From NCBI RefSeq assembly GCF_004125265.1, contig NZ_RDTE01000003.1, forward strand, positions 1,240,001 through 1,304,000: a stretch of 64,000 bases of DNA, given 5' to 3'. The notes under the pieces were generated by a model. That model saw only the letters and a program-made list of their open reading frames with translations. It did no database searches and had not been told where the DNA came from. A program made the position numbers and the translations under genes. Origin of the DNA: Streptomyces lydicus (lineage in GTDB: Bacteria > Actinomycetota > Actinomycetes > Streptomycetales > Streptomycetaceae). Of this stretch, positions 24,938-32,953 are shown one piece after another; position 1 is the stretch's first letter, and each line of letters starts with the position of its first letter.

Positions 24938-26336
24938 TACTGCAACGGTGTTTGCCGTGACAGTTGGGCAGGCCGGTCGTTGGTCTGAGCATGGGTGGGG
25001 ACCTTGCTGATGTCAGGGTGTGGGCCGGTGAACTGGACGCTGTGCATGAGCGGTTTGTGCATCGGTTTTCCAGGACGGAGCCACGGGAGTCGGCGCTTGC
25101 CTATATGCGGGGGCTGATTGCTCCGCTGGAGCGGAAGAACGGCTGGACGCTGGCTGAACAGGCCGGTCATGCAGCTCCGGACCGTATCCATCGGCTGCTG
25201 AACCGGATCGAGTGGGAAGCCGATGAGGTCCTCGACGATGTCCGCGACTACGTCGTCGAGAACCTCGGCGACCGCGAAGCCGTGCTCATCGTGGACGACA
25301 CCGGCTTCCTCAAGAAAGGGACCCGTTCGGCAGGTGTCCAGCGTCAGTACTCCGGGACTGCCGGACGCACAGAGAACTGCCAGGTCGGAGTGTTCCTCGC
25401 CTATGCAGCCGGCGGCGGCCGGACACTGATCGACCGCAGGCTGTATCTGCCCGCATCCTGGACAGACGACCGCGAGAGATGCCGCCGGGCCGGTATCGAC
25501 GACGAGGTCGGCTTCGAGACCAAGGTCGTCATGGCCAAGAAGATGGTCCGCCGTGCGATCGCGGACAAGATCCCGTTCCGGTGGGTGACCGCCGATGCCG
25601 CCTACGGCTTCAGCAAGGGCTGGCGCTCCGAACTGGAGCAGGCCGATGTCTTCCACGTCATGGCCACCACCCGCCACGACACCGTGGTCACCCGCTGGGC
25701 CCTGGACCATCCGGTTCAGGACCTGTTCACCGGTCTGCCACGGCAGAAGTGGAAACGCCGCTCCTGCGGACGCGGCGCCCACGGACCGCGGGTGTTCGAC
25801 TGGGCGCGTGTCGAGGTCCGTCCCTGGCACCGCGAGGGCCGCCGCCACTGGGTCCTCGCACGTCGCAGTGTCCGCCGGCCCGAAGAGCTCTCCTACTACA
25901 TCGCCTACTGCCCCTCCGGTGCCACCTTGGACGAGTTGATCCATATCGCCGGCAGCCGGTGGGCCGTCGAAGAATGCTTCCAGACGGCGAAGCAGGAGTG
26001 CGGCCTGGACGACTACCAAGTCCGCCGCTACCCAGGCTGGCACCGCCACATCACCCTGGCCATCGCTGCCCACGCCTGCCTGACCGTCCTGCGAGCCCGG
26101 GACCTCGATGCCGGGAAAGCAGAAACGGATCCTCCCAGCTCATCCACCTCAGCCTCGCCGAGATCAGACGCCTGATCACCCGCCTCACCGACCGCCAACC
26201 CACCCCCGTCGACCACATCCTGCACTGGTCACACTGGCGCCGAAAACGACAACACCAAGCCCGCATCAGTCACTACACACGACGCGGACACAGCCCATAG
26301 AACTGCCCAACCATCAGCACAAACACCGTTGCAGTA
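24938..26336 (+). mobile_element. IS701-type insertion sequence (first of a tandem pair, about 1.4 kb)
   Basis: The ends are inverted repeats. The left end begins TACTGCAACGGTGTTTG and the right end is its reverse complement, with a further matching TTGGGCAG inward. CTAG flanks both sides (24934-24937 and 26337-26340), fitting a 4-bp CTAG target duplication. It holds one transposase gene. The right-hand CTAG is shared with the next element. Confidence 0.9.
24991..26175 (+). CDS. IS701-family DDE transposase, C-terminus probably frameshifted (394 aa)
   Basis: Catalyses cut-and-paste movement of the surrounding element. Acidic residues of a DDE site are visible in IVDDTGFLKKG, VTADAAYG and WAVEECFQTAKQECGL. 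The chosen ATG gives MGGDLADVRVWAGEL. The frame ends DPPSSSTSASPRSDA, which looks non-native. The -1 frame over the same bases continues as SSQLIHLSLAEIRRLI and runs to 26300 with a basic C-terminal tail (HWRRKRQHQARISHY). One indel near 26115-26130 would explain this, so the copy may be damaged. The DDE core is intact; whether the element can still move is unknown. Confidence 0.85.
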   Translation: MGGDLADVRVWAGELDAVHERFVHRFSRTEPRESALAYMRGLIAPLERKNGWTLAEQAGHAAPDRIHRLLNRIEWEADEVLDDVRDYVVENLGDREAVLIVDDTGFLKKGTRSAGVQRQYSGTAGRTENCQVGVFLAYAAGGGRTLIDRRLYLPASWTDDRERCRRAGIDDEVGFETKVVMAKKMVRRAIADKIPFRWVTADAAYGFSKGWRSELEQADVFHVMATTRHDTVVTRWALDHPVQDLFTGLPRQKWKRRSCGRGAHGPRVFDWARVEVRPWHREGRRHWVLARRSVRRPEELSYYIAYCPSGATLDELIHIAGSRWAVEECFQTAKQECGLDDYQVRRYPGWHRHITLAIAAHACLTVLRARDLDAGKAETDPPSSSTSASPRSDA

Positions 26337-26340
26337 CTAG

Positions 26341-27774
26341 TAGTGCTTCGTTAGGTTGTTTTGATCGGGTGGTGTGTGGTGGTGCATGCTGCTGGTCGTG
26401 GATCTTGGGGAGATTGAGGAACTGCGGGAGAGTCTTGGCGGGTTCGTTGCCGAGGTGTTCGCGTCGTTGAAGCGCAGGGATCAGCGTGGGTGGGGGGATT
26501 GTTACCTGCGTGGGCTGATGCTGGATGGTCGGCGCAAGTCGGTCCAGCCGATGGCTGAGCGGCTGCCGGACGGCAATATGCAGGCGTTGCAGCAGTTCGT
26601 CAGCCAGTCGACGTGGGACCACGTTCCGGTGCTACGGGCTGTTGCGGCGAAGGTGACCTCGGCGATCGCTCCGGAGGCATGGGTGATCGATGACACCTCC
26701 TTCCCCAAGGCGGGAGACCAGTCGGTGGGGGCAGCCCGGCAGTGGTGCGGGGCGCTGGGCAAGAAGTCGCTGTGTCAGGTGGGAGTGAGCCTGCACGCGG
26801 TCACCGACGCCGCTTCCGTGCCGCTGAACTGGCGGTTGTTCCTGCCTGCCGAGTGGGCCGGTCCGGCCGACGGGCGCCGTGCGAAGGCTGGGGTGCCCGA
26901 CGGCGTGGGGCACCGGGAGAAGTGGCGTCTGGCTCTGGACGTGATGGATGAGGCACTCGGATGGGGGCTGACCGGCCGGGTCGTGGTGGCCGATGCCGGA
27001 TACGGCCAGATGCACGCCTTCCGTGCCGCTGTTGCCGACCGCGGCCTCGACTACGTCGTGGCCGTCCGCAGTGACACCAGCGCCCACCCCGGCCTTCTCG
27101 TTCCCACTGCGCCGGAACGAGAAGGCCGGATGGGTGCCCCGCGGCTGCCCCGCTATCGTGAGCCGGCCCGCTCCCTGAAGGACCTGGTCACGACTGCCGG
27201 GCGGCGTCGGCTGCGGCGTTGCACCTGGCGCCAGGGCAGCAAAGGAGCGATGACCAGCCGGTTCATCGTGATGGAGGTCCGCCCTGCCGGTGTCGCGCCG
27301 ACGAAGGCAGCGCGGGAGGAAGCTGGTGGACGTGTCGGGTGGGACGGCGTTCTGCCTGCCGAGACCTTGATCGCCGAATGGCCGCCGCACCAGGACGAGC
27401 CCACCGACTACTGGCTGACCAGCCTGCCCGCCGACACCACGCTGCGGCACCTGGTCCGCATCGCGAAGATCCGCTGGCGGATCGAACACGACTACCGCGA
27501 GATGAAGCACGGCCTGGGCCTGGATCACTTCGAAGGCCGCACCTGGCGCGGCTGGCACCACCACGTCACCCTCGTCACTGCCGCCCACGCCTTCCTCACC
27601 CTCCGGCGCCTGGACCCAAAAGCCCAAGCGCCGGCCTGACCTTCTACCAGGTCCTCCAGACCCTCCAGGACCTGCTGCTGTGCTGGACCGGCGCATGCCC
27701 CACCTGCCACCAAGACCTACCGACCCGGCCCAGACAGACGACCACCCACCCGGCCACAACCTAACGAAGCACTA
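26341..27774 (+). mobile_element. Second IS701-type insertion sequence, abutting the first (about 1.43 kb)
   Basis: Terminal inverted repeats start TAGTGCTTCGTTAGGTTGT on the left and are mirrored at the right end. CTAG flanks both sides (26337-26340 and 27775-27778). The left CTAG is also the right flank of the first element, so the order is CTAG-IS-CTAG-IS-CTAG. The two elements have different end sequences and different transposases, so this is two insertions rather than a duplication. Confidence 0.9.
26386..27639 (+). CDS. IS701-family DDE transposase (417 aa) with possible -1 frameshift extension
   Basis: Transposase of the second element. DDE-site motifs are VIDDTSFPK, VVADAGYG and WRIEHDYREMKHGLGL. 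The ATG at 26386 is used; in-frame GTG codons lie nearby. The zero frame ends RRLDPKAQAPA. The -1 frame continues with a plausible tail (GLTFYQVLQTLQDLLLCW, then a CxxC pair) to 27764. A CCCAAAA heptamer sits at the switch point (27615-27621) in the correct X-XXY-YYZ phase. The longer product could therefore arise by programmed frameshifting, or the gene may carry a simple indel. Confidence 0.85.
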   Translation: MLLVVDLGEIEELRESLGGFVAEVFASLKRRDQRGWGDCYLRGLMLDGRRKSVQPMAERLPDGNMQALQQFVSQSTWDHVPVLRAVAAKVTSAIAPEAWVIDDTSFPKAGDQSVGAARQWCGALGKKSLCQVGVSLHAVTDAASVPLNWRLFLPAEWAGPADGRRAKAGVPDGVGHREKWRLALDVMDEALGWGLTGRVVVADAGYGQMHAFRAAVADRGLDYVVAVRSDTSAHPGLLVPTAPEREGRMGAPRLPRYREPARSLKDLVTTAGRRRLRRCTWRQGSKGAMTSRFIVMEVRPAGVAPTKAAREEAGGRVGWDGVLPAETLIAEWPPHQDEPTDYWLTSLPADTTLRHLVRIAKIRWRIEHDYREMKHGLGLDHFEGRTWRGWHHHVTLVTAAHAFLTLRRLDPKAQAPA

Positions 27775-27779
27775 CTAGA

Positions 27780-27800
27780 GGGCCCCGTACGGAGGGGCCC
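27780..27800. terminator. Hairpin between convergent LAL and SARP genes
   Basis: GGGCCCC and GGGGCCC form a perfect 7-bp stem around a 7-nt loop. The hairpin lies just after the second IS. It could end transcription from either side. No T-run is present, which is common in high-GC actinobacteria. Confidence 0.55.
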
Positions 27801-27808
27801 ACGCAAAA

Positions 27809-27857
27809 GAACCGGCCCCGGATCCGCGTGCTGTGCACAAAGGAACGGGGCCGGTTC
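27809..27857. terminator. Second hairpin, downstream of the SARP gene
   Basis: GAACCGGCCCC (27809-27819) and GGGGCCGGTTC (27847-27857) are perfect inverted repeats of 11 bp, 27 nt apart. The position 48 bp after the SARP stop suits a terminator for that gene, and it would also stop read-through from the IS side. Confidence 0.6.
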
Positions 27858-27905
27858 ACCACCCGGCGCACGGTGGCGTCCTGGCGGATCACGCCTCCTG
27901 GCTGG

Positions 27906-28727
27906 TCACACCGCGAACAAGTCGAAGGTCGAGGTCCGTTGGGGGCCCGACGCCACGTTCAGCAGCGGGTCCACCGCGAGCATCGCCTGGTGCAGCCGCT
28001 GGAGCTGGGGCGACGGCTCCACTCCCAGGTCCTCGATGAGCCGTGTTCGCAGCCGCTGATAGACGCTGAGCGCCGAGCCCTGCCTGCCGGAGCGGTAGAG
28101 CGCCACCATAGCCTGCGAGTGCAGCCCTTCATGGTGCGGATGACGTGCCGTCAATTCAGTGAGATCCACGCTGAGTTCGGCATGCCGACCGAGCCGCAGA
28201 TCGGCGTCGATCCGCCGCTCCACGGCCACCAGCCGGCTCTCCTCCAGGCGCATGACCTCGATCTCGAGGATCGGCCCGACCTTCAGGTCCACCAGCGCGG
28301 GCCCCCTCCACAGGTCCAGCGCCTTGCGGAACCGCTGGGAGGACAGTTCGTTGTCGCCCGCTTCGAACGCGGCCCGTCCCTCCGCGACCAGCAGTTCGTA
28401 CTCGTGCATGTCGACGCATGCCTCGGGGATCTTGAGCAGGTAGCCGCCGTGCCGGGTGGCGAGCACTTCCTTGGCGTCGCCCGGTTCGTCGGTCCCCAGG
28501 GCCTTTCCGATCCGCCGGCGCAGCTGGAGGATGTATGACTGGAGCGTGGTGATCGCGCTTCTCGGCGGATGCATCCCCCAGATCTCCTCCATCAGCGTCT
28601 GCATGGGAACCACGCGTCCCGGGTAGAGGGCGAGGAGTGACAGGATCTGCCTCGGCTTGGTCGCCGTCGGAATGACCGATTGCCCGTGGACGTCGGCAGC
28701 CAACGGCCCCAGAATTTGAATCTTCAC
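27906..28727 (-). CDS. SARP-family transcriptional activator (273 aa)
   Basis: Streptomyces antibiotic regulatory proteins activate biosynthetic promoters by binding direct repeats. The protein has an N-terminal OmpR-type winged helix (about 1-100, with KPRQILSLLALYPGRVV and the GGYLL wing motif). A bacterial transcriptional activation domain follows (about 105-250; MHEYELLVAEGRAAFEAGD, ending RLIEDLGVEPSPQLQRLH). The length is that of small SARPs, with no NTPase module. The GTG start at 28727 has GGAGGGG 3-5 nt upstream; an in-frame ATG further up (28757) is weaker. It is convergent with the LAL gene across two IS elements and divergent from the PPTase gene. Control of the polyketide cluster is likely but not proven. 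Confidence 0.9.
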   Translation of the reverse strand: MKIQILGPLAADVHGQSVIPTATKPRQILSLLALYPGRVVPMQTLMEEIWGMHPPRSAITTLQSYILQLRRRIGKALGTDEPGDAKEVLATRHGGYLLKIPEACVDMHEYELLVAEGRAAFEAGDNELSSQRFRKALDLWRGPALVDLKVGPILEIEVMRLEESRLVAVERRIDADLRLGRHAELSVDLTELTARHPHHEGLHSQAMVALYRSGRQGSALSVYQRLRTRLIEDLGVEPSPQLQRLHQAMLAVDPLLNVASGPQRTSTFDLFAV

Positions 28728-29160
28728 ATGCCCCTCCGTGCCTTCTCGGTGGTTCACCGACGGCGAATGGATCCACCGCTATTCGCAAACTAGTCCGACT
28801 CCGGTGGGGCTACGGGCCGCCTCAAGCGATCCTCTAGCGCTCTTCCATCTCAGCAGCCTCACAGGTCGCACCAAGTCCGCGGGTTCACCCGTCGGTCCTC
28901 CTCTCAGGGCGGCGCGCGGGCCTGCGCTGAATCGACGCGACGACCTCGGTGTCCTGATCGAGGGAGCCGGGCCCGCACAGGTCGGCCTCGACGGGGACCT
29001 GTCCCGGCTCACCGGGCAGAGCCAGGGCCACTCAATGCCCGGCACGGAGGCTGCCGTTGGCCGTCGCGCGTAGAGTGACCGCGGCCGGTCACGCGGTCAC
29101 ACGAACCCATGGTCACCGGTCCACTGCCTGTGCCGGCGCCGGATCTCCAGAGAGGCCCCC
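28728..29160. other. Intergenic region between divergent SARP and PPTase genes
   Basis: About 430 bp with no convincing gene; the frames that stay open lack good starts and a protein-like composition. It must contain the divergent promoters. I saw no TAGGGGT motif or clear direct repeat that could be assigned to a SARP. Confidence 0.5.
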
Positions 29161-29922
29161 GTGATATCCGAGCTGCTGCCCCCACCGATCGAGACCGCCG
29201 AAGCCTTCGGTGACTTCGAGCCCCTGCCCCAGCTGTTTCCGCAGGAGGCCGCCCTGGTAGAGCGGGCGGTTGCCAAGCGTCGCGGGGAGTTCGCCACCGT
29301 CCGGGCCTGCGCGCGCGAGGCCCTCGCCCGACTCGGCCACGAACCGGTGCCGATCCTGCCCGGGGAGCGCGGCGCCCCGCGATGGCCGGACGGGCTGGTG
29401 GGCAGCATGACGCACTGCCAGGGGTACCGGGCAGCCGCGCTGGCACGCGCCACCGACATGGCCACCGTCGGCGTGGACGCCGAGCCGAACGGTCCGCTGC
29501 CCGGCAACGGGGTTACGGAGACCGTCCTCCGCCCCACGGAACGGGCCCACGTGGCGCAACTGGCAGCGGACCGGAGCGACGTCCATTGGGGTCGGCTCAT
29601 CTTCAGCGCCAAGGAGAGTGTCTACAAGGCGTGGTTCCCGCTGACCCACCGATGGCTGCAATTCGAAGAAGCCGAGATCCGGATCGATCCCGCGGCCGGC
29701 ACCTTCCGCGCCCAACTGCTGGTGCCTGGGCCCGAGGTGGCAGGCACCCGGCTGCCGGGATTCGACGGACGATGGATGGTGCGTGCTGGCCTCATCGTCA
29801 CGGCCATCGCCGTCCCCCGGCTCCTCCCCGCCACACCTCCCGCGGCTCCTCGAGCCGCCTCGGAATCAGCGGCACCGGGGCGGGTCGGCATCAGTGGGAA
29901 GGGCCAGCCGATTCGGCACTGA
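29161..29922 (+). CDS. Sfp/EntD-type 4'-phosphopantetheinyl transferase (253 aa)
   Basis: Transfers phosphopantetheine from CoA to the serine of carrier proteins, which the polyketide synthase ACPs need. Motifs are GSMTHCQGYRAAALAR (81-96, CoA binding), GVDAE (104-108, Mg ligands) and FSAKESVYKAWFP (148-160), in the order of the EntD-like group. The GTG start follows a purine-rich GAGAGG. The C-terminal 30 residues, rich in Ala and Pro, are probably disordered. The gene stands alone, divergent from the SARP gene. It could serve this cluster or the whole cell; the presence of a SARP beside it favours secondary metabolism. Confidence 0.92.
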   Translation: MISELLPPPIETAEAFGDFEPLPQLFPQEAALVERAVAKRRGEFATVRACAREALARLGHEPVPILPGERGAPRWPDGLVGSMTHCQGYRAAALARATDMATVGVDAEPNGPLPGNGVTETVLRPTERAHVAQLAADRSDVHWGRLIFSAKESVYKAWFPLTHRWLQFEEAEIRIDPAAGTFRAQLLVPGPEVAGTRLPGFDGRWMVRAGLIVTAIAVPRLLPATPPAAPRAASESAAPGRVGISGKGQPIRH

Positions 29923-30397
29923 ACGGCACCGCTACCTGACGTCGGTCGTCGGCTTCAGGCGGGCGACCTGCCAGGCACTTTCTGAGGCTCGACGCCACTC
30001 ACCAGCCAGGCGTCACCACGAGAATGACGCCCCGCTCCTACGCGTCGATCCCGACTTCCTTCCCATCGGGCGTCGCATGGAGTGCGAACTGGCCGACGTC
30101 CAGCTCCCGTAGCCTGTCCAGCTTTAGCCATCCACGGAGACTGTTCCAGCCCTGGGCCCTACGAGCACGCTCTTCGGCCGTCCAGTGCCCCCTGCACGTC
30201 ATCAAGGAGACCATCCACCCGATCCAGCCGATCCTCCAGCCGAGTTGCCGGGCTGCCTTGCGTATCACAACCGGCCAATCCCCCATCGTTTGCCTCGGAC
30301 GGCCTCTGGCCATGTGTCTAAAATTCTGGCCGAGCGATCAAAATACGGTTTGGCGGCCAGCCCGCCGGAGAGTTGGACCGGGGGAGAGGAACTGAGC
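29923..30397. other. Mostly non-coding interval upstream of the TetR gene
   Basis: About 475 bp. The AT-rich patch at about 30315-30350 is the likely promoter and autoregulatory site of the TetR gene, though no clean palindrome was found. A minus-strand frame inside is listed separately with low confidence. Confidence 0.45.
30038..30313 (-). CDS. Doubtful small protein or gene remnant (up to 91 aa)
   Basis: The frame reads as a plausible soluble protein end (AQGWNSLRGWLKLDRLREL, then FALHATPDGKEVGIDA), but no clear ribosome-binding site is seen. It resembles the C-terminal part of some larger protein, so it may be a remnant. I do not recognise the family. Confidence 0.25.
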   Translation of the reverse strand: MARGRPRQTMGDWPVVIRKAARQLGWRIGWIGWMVSLMTCRGHWTAEERARRAQGWNSLRGWLKLDRLRELDVGQFALHATPDGKEVGIDA

Positions 30398-31048
30398 ATG
30401 GGGAAGCAGTCGAAGCGCTCGTTCATCGAGGAGGCGCGCCGCAGCCAGATCGTCGACGCCGCCGTCGAGACCATCGCAGAACGGGGGTTCGCCAAGGCAT
30501 CGCTGGCTCAGATCGCTGAGCGGGCCGGGATCAGCAAGGGCGTCATCTCGTACCACTTCACCGGCAAGGACGAGCTGATCGAGCTGGTCGTCGAGCAGAT
30601 CTACGAGCGCCTCGCCGCCTTCATGGCTCCCAGGCTCCAGGAACAGGAGGAGCGGGAGGAGGCGGGCGGATGGCTGCGTGTCTACATCCAGTCCATCGCC
30701 GAGTACATGGCGGACCACCGCGCCCAGCTCACCGCGCTCGGCGAGATCTTCAGCAACTTCCGCCAGAGGGACGGGTCCCCGCGCCATGGCGTCGTCATCA
30801 GCGAGCCGATCTATGCCACGCTGGAGCAGGCGTTTCGTAAGGGCCAAGAGCGCGGCGACTTCAGGCCGCTCGACGCGCGGATCATGGCCGTCAGCCTCCA
30901 GGCCGGGATCGATGCGATGTTCGCGTACTGGAACGCGTACCCCGAGCACGACCTGGTCGCACACGCCGGCTCACTCGCCGACCTCTTCGAGCAGGCCACC
31001 CGCGCCGAGCGTTCACCCGCACCGGAACACCGGGCGCGCGGCCACTGA
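30398..31048 (+). CDS. TetR-family transcriptional regulator (216 aa)
   Basis: A repressor-type regulator. The N-terminal helix-turn-helix (about 15-65) contains RRSQIVDAAVETIAERG, then KASLAQIAERAGISKGVISYHF, the TetR recognition pattern. The rest is helical and should form the ligand and dimer domain. The ATG at 30398 has GGGGGAGAGG upstream. It ends 51 bp before the acyltransferase gene on the same strand and probably controls that two-gene unit. The effector is unknown. Confidence 0.93.
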   Translation: MGKQSKRSFIEEARRSQIVDAAVETIAERGFAKASLAQIAERAGISKGVISYHFTGKDELIELVVEQIYERLAAFMAPRLQEQEEREEAGGWLRVYIQSIAEYMADHRAQLTALGEIFSNFRQRDGSPRHGVVISEPIYATLEQAFRKGQERGDFRPLDARIMAVSLQAGIDAMFAYWNAYPEHDLVAHAGSLADLFEQATRAERSPAPEHRARGH

Positions 31049-31099
31049 CAACTTCGCTGCGGCCGAGTACGGCCGCCGATACGATTGGCGGGACCGCCG

Positions 31100-32296
31100 A
31101 TGACAAGGAATGACACACAGCACGTACCCTCGCGGGGCACGAAAGCCTCGCCCGACGCCATACGCCAGGAGCGCGGGAGGCTGCAGTACGTCGACAACCT
31201 GCGCATCACCCTGACCGCACTTGTGGTGCTGCACCACACCGCCATCACCTACGGCAACTTCGCGGCCTGGTACTACGCCGAACCCTCCCAGGACGGATCC
31301 AGGCAGGCCCTGGGTTCCTTCGTCACCTTCAACCAGGCATTCTTCATGGGGTTCTTCTTCATGATCGCCGGGTACTTCACTCCTCTCTCATACGAACGCA
31401 AGGGCGCGCGCCTCTTCTGCCGCGATCGGCTCAAGCGCCTGGGAATCCCGCTGCTCGTCTTCATCCTGCTGATCCGCCCCATGGTGAACTTCGCCGGCTT
31501 CGCGCAATTGCAGGACCGCATGCCTTACTGGCTGTACTACATCGTGAGCTGGGATCCAGGGCCGATGTGGTTCCTCGAGGTACTGCTGCTGTTCGCCATG
31601 CTCTACGTCCTGATCCGCCGCTGCGCCGACTGCCGACCCTTCGCTCTGAAGGCCGGTACCGAGATCGTGGACGGCACACGGCGACCGCGCGACCACAAAC
31701 CCCCGCGGCCGGGTGCCATCATCGCTTTCACGGCCGCTCTCGCCCTCGCAACCTACCTCTGGCGCTTCATCGTGCCAACCGGTACGTATATCCCCTTTGT
31801 CGGCCTGCCGACCCCCAACTACCTGCCGCAGTACGCGAGTTTCTTCACTCTCGGCGTACTCGCATTCCGCCGCGGCTGGCCGCAGACGCTGTCCCGCACC
31901 ACCGGCCGGGTCGGCTTCGCCGTCGCCGTCCTGGCAGCACTCATCTACGCCATAGTCACCGCCGCCGCGCCAGCCGGGTCTACCTTCGGACACGACAGCT
32001 CGCTGGCCACGGCCGCCTGGGAATCGACGTTCGCCGTCGGCCTGATCACCGGCCTGACCGTGTTCTTCCGCGAGCACCTCATTCGCCAGGGGCGCGCCGC
32101 CGAGTTCCTCTCCCGACATGCCTTCGCGGTCTACCTCATCCACCCACCGGTGCTGGTCGCTCTCGCCTTCGCCTTCCGCTGGATGCATGCCCCGGCCGCA
32201 GCCAAGTTCGCACTAGTCGCCGCCCTGGCGCTGCCCCTGTGCTGGGCGGTGGCCTACGCTGTCCGCTCCCTCCCCCGGGCCGACCGGTTGCTGTAG
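31100..32296 (+). CDS. Acyltransferase family 3 (OafA-like) membrane protein (398 aa)
   Basis: Integral membrane acyltransferase of the type that acylates sugars, lipids or natural products. The opening RLQYVDNLRITLTALVVLHH matches the start of family 3 proteins, including a His pair in the first membrane helix; about ten hydrophobic segments follow. A cytoplasmic-type loop carries RDRLKRLGIPLL. The ATG at 31100 is preferred; an in-frame TTG lies 15 nt upstream. It follows the TetR gene closely, so it is probably repressed by it. A role in resistance or surface modification is as likely as tailoring of the polyketide. Confidence 0.85.
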   Translation: MTRNDTQHVPSRGTKASPDAIRQERGRLQYVDNLRITLTALVVLHHTAITYGNFAAWYYAEPSQDGSRQALGSFVTFNQAFFMGFFFMIAGYFTPLSYERKGARLFCRDRLKRLGIPLLVFILLIRPMVNFAGFAQLQDRMPYWLYYIVSWDPGPMWFLEVLLLFAMLYVLIRRCADCRPFALKAGTEIVDGTRRPRDHKPPRPGAIIAFTAALALATYLWRFIVPTGTYIPFVGLPTPNYLPQYASFFTLGVLAFRRGWPQTLSRTTGRVGFAVAVLAALIYAIVTAAAPAGSTFGHDSSLATAAWESTFAVGLITGLTVFFREHLIRQGRAAEFLSRHAFAVYLIHPPVLVALAFAFRWMHAPAAAKFALVAALALPLCWAVAYAVRSLPRADRLL

Positions 32297-32385
32297 CCAC
32301 GCGGCACATATCGGCGCCGGAGCCGCCCATACCGCCCAATTCCTCAAGATGCGGGCAAAATGGGTGTGTTGCGGCCACACAGGGA

Positions 32386-32733
32386 GTGGATGTGCCGGCG
32401 TTGTTCCGGGCTCGGGAAGCTTTGGGTTCTGACGAGCAGAGGGCGATCGACAAACTTGCGGGAGCGCGGAAGGCGCCGGCTGATCTGGTGATGCGGGCGC
32501 GGATCGTGAAACTGAGTTGGGCAGGCATGCAGTTTCGGCGATCACGGCTGAGCTGGGTGCGGTCGCAAAACGGTGCCGTGGTGGGTACACCGGTTCAACG
32601 CGCTGGGGCTGGAGGGGCTGGAGGACCGGCCGGTCAGTGGCCGGCCTCGACGGACCGCCGAAGCCAAGCGGTCGCAGATCATCGCGCTGGCCAAGCAGAC
32701 GCCGCCGGGCAGGCCAACTGTCCAGGTGGACGG
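32386..32733 (+). pseudogene. Remnant of an IS630-type transposase (frameshifted, truncated)
   Basis: The first frame reads VDVPALFRAREALGSDEQRA, then a stretch ending LVMRARIVKLSWAGM, a typical helix-turn-helix N-terminus of IS630-type transposases. After that Met the sense shifts by one base (VSAITAELGAVAK) and shifts again (WWVHRFNALGLEGLEDRPVS). It ends at about KQTPPGRP, with no catalytic DDE domain. At least two indels and a 3' truncation are needed to explain it, so it is inactive. Confidence 0.75.
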
Positions 32734-32953
32734 ATGCCTACAGGCATCGCCTTCGACAGCCCACCTGACGCGCAGGGGCGGGACGGCTATGCGGCGGGTG
32801 TGCCATCCCGGAGACATAGCGACTTTCCGTTGTCGAGAGCCAGCATCGCGACTCCGAAACGGCGCCGGATACGGTTGCCGAGTCGACTGGTGGCTTGCGA
32901 CCCCACCGCCGCCGTGCAAGCCCTCTCCGACCTCCAGTCGAAAGGCCACCGCC

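Noticed and set aside
28738..29073. Plus-strand 111-codon frame in the SARP-PPTase intergenic region
   Set aside because: It starts inside the SARP leader, lacks a ribosome-binding site and has no recognisable or balanced protein composition.
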